Shown piece after piece: positions 19,392 through 23,720 of a stretch of DNA of 23,720 bases. How positions within the stretch are numbered: the stretch's first letter is position 1; every line of letters begins with the position of its first letter. This stretch comes from a virus, in IMG/VR virus record IMGVR_UViG_3300037502_001507, positions 1 through 23,720 of that record; one strand, written 5' to 3'. The position numbers were made by a program, and so were the translations under genes. The notes under the pieces are model-generated. The model worked only from the letters and a program-made list of their open reading frames with translations, did not search any database and had not been told where the DNA came from.

Positions 19392-19418
19392 TTTTTGCTA
19401 ATAAAAAGTTAGCAAAAA
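19392..19418 (+). terminator. Perfect hairpin terminator
   Basis: TTTTTGCTAA (19392-19401), 7-nt loop, TTAGCAAAAA (19409-19418). A second dyad CCCGAG/CTCGGG (19422-19427, 19443-19448) follows at once. Confidence 0.75.
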
Positions 19419-19446
19419 TTTCCCGAGTAGATCCTCGGCGGGCTCG

Positions 19447-19528
19447 GGCGTGTCGCTTTAAGTGTGATTTAAATCATACCCCCAAAACGGCGTGTCGTAT
19501 TGACTTTTTAGAGTTTATGTGTTAGACT
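19447..19528 (+). promoter_or_regulatory. Early promoter with two GGCGTGTC boxes
   Basis: GGCGTGTC at 19447-19454 and again at 19489-19496, 42 bp apart, with a perfect TGATTTAAATCA palindrome (19465-19476) between. The second box is 3 nt before -35 TTGACT (19500-19505); 17 nt later is -10 TAGACT (19523-19528). Confidence 0.75.
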
Positions 19529-19560
19529 TACGGAGTAAGAAACTAAAGAAAGGTAAAACT

Positions 19561-19662
19561 ATGTCAGACTTTTTAGACTATATGGACGAAATCTATGAGG
19601 AACTTGTCTCAGAATTTGGACACGATATTGAAGAAAAATGTGACCATAATCACACCGCTTGA
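19561..19662 (+). CDS. 33-residue acidic protein
   Basis: 33 residues: MSDFLDYMDEIYEELVSEFG then HDIEEKCDHNHTA. About a third of residues are Asp or Glu, with a His/Cys-rich end that may hold a metal. AAAGAAAGG is upstream and a full early promoter lies in front. Highly acidic small phage proteins can imitate DNA; that is only a possibility here. It is alone in its transcript, since the next promoter starts at its stop codon. Confidence 0.65.
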   Translation: MSDFLDYMDEIYEELVSEFGHDIEEKCDHNHTA

Positions 19663-19675
19663 GCGTGGGTCTAAT

Positions 19676-19704
19676 TTGACTTTTCGCTAAAAAAATGAAA
19701 TAAT
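19676..19704 (+). promoter_or_regulatory. Early promoter of the 19738-20579 operon
   Basis: -35 TTGACT (19676-19681), 17 nt, -10 AATAAT (19699-19704) with upstream TG. A degraded box (GCGTGGGTC) precedes it. The same TGAAATAATAAAT core recurs at 23682. Confidence 0.6.
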
Positions 19705-19737
19705 AAATTATTAGAAACTAAAGAAAGGTGACAACTA

Positions 19738-19944
19738 ATGTCAGCAAATGTCTATTCAATTGAAAGCCTACTCGTAGGCAAAATGTATCGTTCCAATACT
19801 CTCACAGGAGAGATAATCTCAGCAGAGCCACACCCTAAAGCGGTATGGTATAAAAATTGCGAGAGTTATCTCGTAGAGGTTCGTGACTCTCTTAGAGGCA
19901 AAATCGTATGTCGCACAGTAGCAGTAAAGGTAAGTGATAACTAA
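19738..19944 (+). CDS. YSIExLLVG-family early protein, copy 1
   Basis: 68 residues. VYSIESLLVGKMYRSN at the start, GEIISAEPHPKAVWY in the middle and RTVAVKVSDN at the end match the 66-residue protein at 20785-20985, so these are paralogues. Small beta-rich fold, no membrane segment or cysteine cluster. AAAGAAAGGTGA precedes ATG. First gene of a five-gene chain with overlapping stop and start codons. Confidence 0.82.
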   Translation: MSANVYSIESLLVGKMYRSNTLTGEIISAEPHPKAVWYKNCESYLVEVRDSLRGKIVCRTVAVKVSDN

Positions 19945-20060
19945 TGAAATTAGATGAATTCAAGGCCTATGTAGAGGCACAGCGCAAAGCGCAACAATTG
20001 ACAAACTTAGAGAAAATCGCTAAAATTGTAGAAACTACTAAAGAAAAGGAAATTAACTAA
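19944..20060 (+). CDS. 38-residue helical protein
   Basis: 38 residues: MKLDEFKAYVEAQRKAQQLT, then NLEKIAKIVETTKEKEIN, one long amphipathic helix likely to dimerise. Its ATG overlaps the previous stop by one base and its stop overlaps the next ATG by one base (TAATG at both ends). AAAGGTAAGTGA lies upstream. Confidence 0.72.
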   Translation: MKLDEFKAYVEAQRKAQQLTNLEKIAKIVETTKEKEIN

Positions 20061-20311
20061 TGACTACATATACAGACTATCCATTCACCGCAGACGGAGT
20101 AAATTTCGTCTCTCGTATCGCTGACCATTCCCCATTCTTGGGTCCTATCAGAAACCTGCCTGCTGAGGATTTTATTGCTCTAAATATCTCTGCTATTACT
20201 GAATTACTTGGCAGACCTTCGCTAATGACAAAAGCAGAAATTCTTTCTGAGTTAGAGCGTGTCAATGAAGGCGCAACTCATTCATGGATTTTGTTAGGAG
20301 CGAATGAATAA
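20060..20311 (+). CDS. 83-residue early protein, unknown function
   Basis: 83 residues. Motifs: YPFTADGVNFVSRIADHSPF, then LPAEDFIALNISAITELLG and a C-terminal helix MTKAEILSELERVNE. Soluble, mildly acidic. AAAGAAAAGGAA provides the ribosome site, and both ends overlap neighbours by one base. The order in a tight chain suggests a complex with neighbours. No family recognised with confidence. Confidence 0.83.
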   Translation: MTTYTDYPFTADGVNFVSRIADHSPFLGPIRNLPAEDFIALNISAITELLGRPSLMTKAEILSELERVNEGATHSWILLGANE

Positions 20312-20502
20312 TGATGACACGAAAAGACTATGTAAAAACTTCAAACATTCTCAAAGGCTTCGCTGATGAAATTCATCCAGCAGTTTTTGAGGATTTGGTA
20401 GAGGAATTCGCTCAATACTTTCAAAGTGACAATGATAGATTTGACAAAGCAAAATTTGAAAAGGCTTGCGGTGTTGATGAGATAGGACTAATTCCAGTAT
20501 GA
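20311..20502 (+). CDS. 63-residue early protein
   Basis: 63 residues; the second ATG (20314) is an equally good start. MTRKDYVKTSNILKGFADEI, then LVEEFAQYFQSDNDRFDKAK, then FEKACGV. The FDKAKFEKACG end resembles small proteins seen in actinophages, of unknown role. All-helical. It overlaps the preceding gene by one base and the next by four. Confidence 0.82.
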   Translation: MMTRKDYVKTSNILKGFADEIHPAVFEDLVEEFAQYFQSDNDRFDKAKFEKACGVDEIGLIPV

Positions 20503-20579
20503 TAGTTTTACAAACAATTGGATTGCTAACAATGTGCATTGGCTTGGGATTTAGTTTAGCTTTGCTTATTGCAAATTGA
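20499..20579 (+). CDS. 26-residue membrane peptide
   Basis: 26 codons: MIVLQTIGLLTMCIGLGFSL then ALLIAN. Essentially one hydrophobic helix with a GxG bend and a single cysteine. The ATG overlaps the preceding stop as ATGA, typical of real coupled genes, and it ends 9 nt before a strong hairpin. One of four such peptides in the window. Confidence 0.65.
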   Translation: MIVLQTIGLLTMCIGLGFSLALLIAN

Positions 20580-20588
20580 TCTAAAAAG

Positions 20589-20630
20589 TTTTGTTGAGAT
20601 TTCAATTAGATAGTTGAAGTTTCAACAAAA
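20589..20630 (+). terminator. Long hairpin ending the five-gene operon
   Basis: 20589-20605 and 20614-20630 pair over 17 bp with two G-U pairs; the loop is 8 nt (TTAGATAG). It starts with TTTTGTTGA and ends TTCAACAAAA. No T-run follows on the plus strand, so termination may be partial or factor-aided. It borders the DnaA boxes. Confidence 0.65.
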
Positions 20631-20641
20631 TGCCCGAGGGG

Positions 20642-20661
20642 TTATCCACAGGTTATCCACA
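20642..20661 (+). promoter_or_regulatory. Two perfect DnaA boxes
   Basis: TTATCCACA at 20642-20650 and 20653-20661, spaced 11 bp, so on the same face of the helix. A TACGTCACA box follows at 20670-20678, then an early promoter. This gap (20580-20784) has no gene. It may be a replication origin, a DnaA-controlled promoter, or a DnaA-titrating site. Confidence 0.7.
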
Positions 20662-20713
20662 GTGTTAATTACGTCACACTTTACGGGTTTTGTGAATTTT
20701 CTCACAAAAAGCT

Positions 20714-20754
20714 GGCGTGTCTAATTTGATTTTGTCAGTAGAAAATGGTAGGCT
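20714..20754 (+). promoter_or_regulatory. Early promoter with GGCGTGTC box
   Basis: GGCGTGTC (20714-20721), 4 nt, -35 TTGATT (20726-20731), 17 nt beginning TTGTCAG, -10 TAGGCT (20749-20754). Drives 20785-21497. Confidence 0.75.
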
Positions 20755-20784
20755 AGAAGCCTGAAAATAAAGAAAGGAAATTCA

Positions 20785-20985
20785 ATGAGAAGTTATTCAA
20801 TTGAAGATTTACTTGTAGGTCAGTATTATAGACCTACTTCTTTTGCCCGTAAATATCAGGGTGGAGAAATTAATTTCGCTGAAAAGCGTGATGATGTTTG
20901 GGTAGGTACTGATTATCAGGCTTATTCAATTCGCTTCAATGGCTCTAAATGGGCTACTATTGCCGTAAAAGTATCAGACCTATAA
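20785..20985 (+). CDS. YSIExLLVG-family early protein, copy 2
   Basis: 66 residues. RSYSIEDLLVGQYYRPTSF, GGEINFAEKRDDVWVG and ATIAVKVSDL align with the 68-residue protein at 19738, with the middle more diverged. AAAGAAAGGAAA lies before the ATG and an early promoter just upstream. Each copy leads its own operon, which suggests it is needed whenever an operon is switched on, or that both operons arose by duplication. Function unknown. Confidence 0.82.
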   Translation: MRSYSIEDLLVGQYYRPTSFARKYQGGEINFAEKRDDVWVGTDYQAYSIRFNGSKWATIAVKVSDL

Positions 20986-20999
20986 GAAAGGAAATATAA

Positions 21000-21497
21000 A
21001 TGGGATTAGATATGTATTTAAGTGCTCGTAAGCACATTAATAAAATTGAGTGGGATAAACTTGATCGTGATAGCGATACAAGATATTCTGAGGCTACCGC
21101 TCCACAATGGAATGATGTAGTAAATGCTGCTGGCGTTGATACTCTTGTAGATAAAGAAAGTATCTATGGCGTAGATGTATCTGTAAATGTAGCCTATTGG
21201 CGCAAGTGTAATCAGATACACAATTGGTTTGTTAATACTGTACAGCGTGGTGAAGATGACTGCGGTGAATACTATGTAGCGCATAAACACCTAAAACAAT
21301 TGGTAAATGACTGTACTCTAGCGATTACCAATAAAGACCCTAATATCTTGCCACCTAGAGAAGGATTTTTCTTTGGCGGTACTGATATTGATGAATGGTA
21401 TTGGAAAGACCTAATGGATACCATTAATCAACTACAGCCCCTTATTGATAGACCTGACTTTGAAAGCCTATCATTCTACTATCAGTCCTCTTGGTAG
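21000..21497 (+). CDS. Conserved phage protein (MGLDMYL family)
   Basis: 165 residues. The start MGLDMYLSARKHI, then VAYWRKCNQIHNWFVNTVQ (about 64-82), DDCGEYYVAHKHLKQL and GFFFGGTDIDEWYWKDL (about 122-138) are hallmarks of a family common in tailed phages and some prophages, with no known activity. The invariant Trp, Tyr, His and Asp residues suggest a binding or catalytic pocket. AAGAAAGGAAA is upstream; it follows copy 2 of the YSIE family by 14 nt. Confidence 0.9.
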   Translation: MGLDMYLSARKHINKIEWDKLDRDSDTRYSEATAPQWNDVVNAAGVDTLVDKESIYGVDVSVNVAYWRKCNQIHNWFVNTVQRGEDDCGEYYVAHKHLKQLVNDCTLAITNKDPNILPPREGFFFGGTDIDEWYWKDLMDTINQLQPLIDRPDFESLSFYYQSSW

Positions 21498-21500
21498 GAC

Positions 21501-21561
21501 AAAACGGACATATTGGACAGGGCGTGTCAGATTTGATTTTGTCACCCCTATCTGATAGGAT
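21501..21561 (+). promoter_or_regulatory. Early promoter with GGCGTGTC box
   Basis: AAAACGGACAT (21501-21511), GGCGTGTC (21521-21528), 4 nt, -35 TTGATT (21533-21538), 17 nt beginning TTGTCA, -10 TAGGAT (21556-21561). Drives 21590-22517. Confidence 0.75.
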
Positions 21562-21589
21562 TTCAATATTGAAAGAAAGGAAATGAAAA

Positions 21590-21802
21590 ATGGATAAATT
21601 GGAATACGCACTACGCACTATCGCTAACTGTGATTTGTGTGGCGGTAAAGGTAATGATGTATGGACACAAGGAGAGGACTTTGATTTTGAGTCTTGTATT
21701 TGTAATCCTTATGACATAATCCTAGATGAAAACGGAGATGTAATTTGGGATAATGGTTTGCTAAGCGAGCCTGAATTGTTATCAAGCATGGAGGCTAACT
21801 AA
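21590..21802 (+). CDS. Mini zinc protein (CxxCxGxG), 70 residues
   Basis: CDLCGGKGNDVW (about 15-26) followed by an acidic stretch and ESCICNPYD gives four cysteines in a DnaJ-like half finger, the same plan as the 36-residue protein at 18007. The acidic C-terminal half has ILDENGDVIWDNG. GAAAGAAAGGAAA lies upstream; a nearer ATG in another frame overlaps the site. Probably a metal-stabilised adaptor; the target is unknown. Confidence 0.82.
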   Translation: MDKLEYALRTIANCDLCGGKGNDVWTQGEDFDFESCICNPYDIILDENGDVIWDNGLLSEPELLSSMEAN

Positions 21803-21803
21803 T

Positions 21804-22085
21804 ATGGGAAGTATCTTTGCTAATGATTTAGCCCTTGCTGATAATTTAGATATTGAAAGTCAGATAGCAATACACCTATCTGCTAATCACTACCCGCCCG
21901 TTCCCCGTTCTATGGTTGCGCCTTGCGTTGAAGCCATAGATGCGGTCAATGATGCTGGACTTTGGGATTTAGATATTTCTATGCCTGAAGGAATTACCTA
22001 TAAGGGTTTGACTACTGCTCCTGCGTGGGCTATTATTGAACAACACCACCTAGATGCGTGGATTATTGAAAGAGAGGAATACTAA
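21804..22085 (+). CDS. Conserved actinophage-type early protein
   Basis: 93 residues. IAIHLSANHYPPVPRSMVAP (about 21-40), CVEAIDAVNDAGLWD, then LTTAPAWAIIEQHHLDAWI. The NHYPPVP and TTAPA.AIIEQHHLDAW motifs mark a family that appears widespread in phages of actinobacteria, of unknown function. It starts 1 nt after the zinc protein's stop, so it is co-translated. Conserved histidines and the HHLD motif hint at metal binding or catalysis. Confidence 0.86.
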   Translation: MGSIFANDLALADNLDIESQIAIHLSANHYPPVPRSMVAPCVEAIDAVNDAGLWDLDISMPEGITYKGLTTAPAWAIIEQHHLDAWIIEREEY

Positions 22086-22086
22086 A

Positions 22087-22296
22087 ATGGAATACACTTA
22101 TGCTATAACTACTTCGTATGACGGAGAATTAGTAAATACCCTGCGAGTATCAGACATGATGACTGCGGTAGATGCTTGGAATAAATGCGCTGACTTTGGT
22201 GATGCTAAAGAATACGCAACTTATAATTTATCTGACCCAACAGGTAAAATGTATACAAAAACTTTTTATCGTAATGGAAAGGTATCTGTAAAATGA
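22087..22296 (+). CDS. 69-residue early protein
   Basis: 69 residues from ATG 22087: MEYTYAITTSYDGELVNTLR, helix MMTAVDAWNKCADFG, then strands YATYNLSDPTGKMYTKTFYR. AGAGAGGAAT lies 8-13 nt upstream, so this start is preferred over an in-frame ATG at 22054 inside the preceding gene. It looks like a small alpha/beta fold. The stop overlaps the next ATG by four bases. Confidence 0.8.
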   Translation: MEYTYAITTSYDGELVNTLRVSDMMTAVDAWNKCADFGDAKEYATYNLSDPTGKMYTKTFYRNGKVSVK

Positions 22297-22517
22297 CTGA
22301 TACAATAATTGGCATGGACTATTTGTATGTAGATAATCTATCAGCAGACCAACTAATGGAAAACGATCTCATTGAAATAAATGATGAGGTTGTTCAAGTT
22401 CTTGAATTGTCTTCAACTAAAGATGGAATTGCTATCACCTATGAAAATGAATTTGGTGAAAAAGAAACTGAAGAGTTTGCTGATGATACAATTTTTAAAT
22501 TCTTTATCATGAGCTAA
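22293..22517 (+). CDS. 74-residue acidic early protein
   Basis: 74 residues: DLIEINDEVVQVLELSSTKD, then GIAITYENEFGEKETEEF, a small beta-barrel-like (SH3-like) pattern with strongly acidic charge. Similar short LIE.(D/N).EVV proteins occur in phages, without known function. Starts with an ATGA overlap and ends the operon just before a GC-rich hairpin. Confidence 0.8.
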   Translation: MTDTIIGMDYLYVDNLSADQLMENDLIEINDEVVQVLELSSTKDGIAITYENEFGEKETEEFADDTIFKFFIMS

Positions 22518-22519
22518 AA

Positions 22520-22532
22520 GCGCCCGAGGCGC
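22520..22532 (+). terminator. GC-rich hairpin after the operon
   Basis: GCGCC (22520-22524), loop CGA, GGCGC (22528-22532), followed by ATGTCCGTTTT. A T-run is nearly absent, so termination is uncertain. CCCGAG also occurs at 19422 and 20633, each time at the end of an operon. Confidence 0.45.
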
Positions 22533-22573
22533 CTGAAATGTCCGTTTTGTTACGAATTACGTAGAACCTCCCC

Positions 22574-22606
22574 AAATTTGTATTTTTATTTTATTTCTGC
22601 TAATAT
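22574..22606 (+). promoter_or_regulatory. Early promoter, near-leaderless
   Basis: -35 TTGTAT, 17 T-rich nt, -10 TAATAT ending at 22606, which leaves 6 nt before ATG 22613. The T-rich spacer differs from the GGCGTGTC-type promoters. Confidence 0.55.
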
Positions 22607-22612
22607 TATTAT

Positions 22613-22756
22613 ATGAAACTAAGGAAGACTAAAGAAGAGTTACGACGCCTAATGGAATTACGGCGATCTAATGCTGCTTCCCCAATTCAAAATAAAAAGA
22701 AATACAAAAGGACTAGACAAAATACTAGAAAAATGTTAGACTTGTCTAAGGAATAA
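22613..22756 (+). CDS. 47-residue basic protein
   Basis: 47 residues: MKLRKTKEELRRLMELRRSN then AASPIQNKKKYKRTRQNTRK. About 17 are Lys or Arg, so it probably binds nucleic acid. No ribosome site is seen; the ATG lies 6 nt after a -10 box, so it may be leaderless, as in the late genes. It directly precedes the Gp88-like gene, whose ribosome site AGAGAGGA overlaps its stop. Confidence 0.7.
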   Translation: MKLRKTKEELRRLMELRRSNAASPIQNKKKYKRTRQNTRKMLDLSKE

Positions 22757-22769
22757 GAGAGGACCCCCA

Positions 22770-23489
22770 ATGAAACTAAAACGCTCTATGGATAGAAAGG
22801 TGACTAATGCTGTCTCCCCAAATGGAAAAACCCCAACAATTGCCAACACTTTTGGATTACCTGCTGGCAAGGCTTACTCATGCCCTGGCGCCACTAACAC
22901 TTGTGAGAGTGTTTGCTACGCAGGAAAACTTGAAAGAGTATACAAAGGAGTAAAGGCTGTCCTACTTCATAACTGGGAATTATTAAAAGACGCAGACCAG
23001 GAAACTATGGAAAATCTGCTGCAGGATATGATTAATGATTTTAGAACAGATTGTGAAAAGCGTGACGCTGCAATGCTATTCCGTATCCACTGGGATGGTG
23101 ATTTCTTTAATGATACTTATACCAATGCATGGCGCAATGTTATTAGAAATAATTTTGATATAAAATTTTGGGTATATACACGTGTAGCTGCCGCTGCTGA
23201 AATTCTAAACGGTATAGATAATCTATCTTTATATTATTCTACAGATAAAGACAATAAAGATATTGCAATTAATCTTAATAAAGATACAGGAATTAAGTTA
23301 GCATACCTTGCAGATACCTTCGCAATTGGGCAGGCAGACCTAAAAGCCATGATTGGCAAGGTAGGCGCAAAGTGTCCTGAAAATAAAAAGGCTATTCCAC
23401 TTATCTCTACAAATGGCTCTGCTTGTGTATCATGTGGCTTGTGTATAGATAATAAGGCTAATATAGTTTTCTCTGCTAAAAAGAAGTAG
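22770..23489 (+). CDS. Gp88-like phage protein
   Basis: 239 residues. The N-terminal part SCPGATNTCESVCYAG (about 37-52) and C-terminal CPENKKAIPLI and CVSCGLCIDNK supply a set of cysteines likely to bind metal, with a core FRIHWDGDFFNDTY (about 103-116) between. This is the pattern of the Gp88 family of mycobacteriophages and other actinophages, which may be an iron-sulphur or zinc enzyme; no activity is established. AGAGAGGA precedes the ATG. It is the largest gene in the early region and the strongest hint of actinophage ancestry. A phage HesB/IscA carrier in the same genome could serve it if it holds a cluster; that is speculation. Confidence 0.88.
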   Translation: MKLKRSMDRKVTNAVSPNGKTPTIANTFGLPAGKAYSCPGATNTCESVCYAGKLERVYKGVKAVLLHNWELLKDADQETMENLLQDMINDFRTDCEKRDAAMLFRIHWDGDFFNDTYTNAWRNVIRNNFDIKFWVYTRVAAAAEILNGIDNLSLYYSTDKDNKDIAINLNKDTGIKLAYLADTFAIGQADLKAMIGKVGAKCPENKKAIPLISTNGSACVSCGLCIDNKANIVFSAKKK

Positions 23490-23494
23490 AGATC

Positions 23495-23531
23495 TGGGGG
23501 ACTTGCCAAATACCCCCAAAAATGATAAAAT
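23495..23531 (+). promoter_or_regulatory. Promoter overlapped by a hairpin
   Basis: -35 TTGCCA (23503-23508), 17 nt, -10 TAAAAT (23526-23531) with upstream TG. The -35 sits in the loop of a TGGGGG/CCCCCA hairpin (23495-23500, 23513-23518), which may also end the Gp88 transcript. Confidence 0.55.
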
Positions 23532-23553
23532 GAAAGGCAACAGAAAGGGCAAT

Positions 23554-23616
23554 ATGGAAATAATAATCTTATTAGTTATCATGTTCATAATGTTCATGGG
23601 CATGGGTCATGAGTGA
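23554..23616 (+). CDS. 20-residue membrane peptide
   Basis: 20 codons: MEIIILLVIMFIMFMGMGHE. One hydrophobic helix, methionine-rich, with acidic ends. AGAAAGGGCAAT lies before the ATG, a promoter is upstream, and a good terminator follows 10 nt after the stop, so it is a complete one-gene transcription unit. Together these favour a real gene despite its length. Confidence 0.6.
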   Translation: MEIIILLVIMFIMFMGMGHE

Positions 23617-23626
23617 TTTACCTCAC

Positions 23627-23649
23627 AAATCTCAAAATGTGAGATTTTT
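23627..23649 (+). terminator. Hairpin terminator
   Basis: AAATCTCA (23627-23634), loop AAATG, TGAGATTT (23640-23647), running into a T-tract to 23649. Ends the 20-codon gene. Confidence 0.8.
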
Positions 23650-23661
23650 AGGGAAAATAAC

Positions 23662-23720
23662 TTGACAAAGCCAAAAATAAATGAAATAATAAATACCATA
23701 ACCAACTAACAAAGGAGAAA
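23662..23720 (+). promoter_or_regulatory. Promoter and ribosome site of a gene beyond the window
   Basis: -35 TTGACA (23662-23667), 17 nt, -10 AATAAT (23685-23690) with upstream TG, then AAAGGAGAAA at the very end. The next gene starts just past 23720. Confidence 0.7.

Noticed and set aside
1-23720. CRISPR array or IS element
   Set aside because: No regularly spaced direct repeats and no transposase or terminal inverted repeats were found.

Overview
The window is AT-rich and reads as one end-to-end piece of a tailed-phage genome. About 17 kb of tail-fibre, adhesin and lysis genes lie almost entirely on the minus strand (1-16569), followed by about 6 kb of densely packed tiny genes of the kind found in phage early regions (17722-23616). 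No terminase, portal, capsid, polymerase, integrase, tRNA, IS element or CRISPR array is visible here. Several signs point to an actinobacterial host: leaderless promoters with TATAAT 6-7 nt before an ATG, ribosome sites complementary to a 16S 3' end reading CCUCCUUUCU, and a Gp88-like protein (a family known from mycobacteriophages). The low GC and the phage-borne HesB/IscA gene would fit a phage of low-GC freshwater actinobacteria. That host assignment is inference.

Late region, 1-17575. The minus strand carries three genes with the same Mtd-like N-terminus, two genes starting with a shared KDFKVKNGL module, two sharing MAIDRIPGVGPQNSDIA, a collagen-like fibre, a polyglycine adhesin, a 775-aa multi-Ig/fibronectin/LamG-like adhesin, and several small beta-rich virion-associated proteins. 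A secreted lysozyme-like gene (10890-11441) sits backwards in this block with its own promoter, 5' hairpin and bidirectional terminator. A holin-like gene lies at 15581-15808. At the right edge are a HesB/IscA iron-sulphur carrier and a zinc-ribbon protein (minus), plus a 25-aa membrane peptide and a second zinc-ribbon protein (plus). Late promoters are TATAAT boxes, often extended to TGnTATAAT. Some genes have no leader and others have an AGGAGG-type site.

Early region, 17722-23720. A divergent control region (18761-19021) separates a minus-strand cluster of seven small genes (17722-18760) from a plus-strand series of short operons. Most of these operons start at a promoter of form TTGAYT-17-TAnnnT, several with the octamer GGCGTGTC 3-4 nt upstream, and most genes use the ribosome site AAAGAAAGG. 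Products are small acidic proteins, mini zinc proteins, single-helix membrane peptides, a conserved MGLDMYL protein and a Gp88-like protein. Two perfect DnaA boxes lie between two of these operons (20642-20661). Many of these genes overlap by 1 or 4 nt, and at least a dozen are under 60 codons.

The points most worth following up are: the shared promoter code separating early from late genes; a GC-rich hairpin with a C-rich loop lying just after its own promoter (15310-15373), which could be a small RNA; the set of 20-26-residue membrane peptides; and the unusually large, repeatedly duplicated adhesin set.
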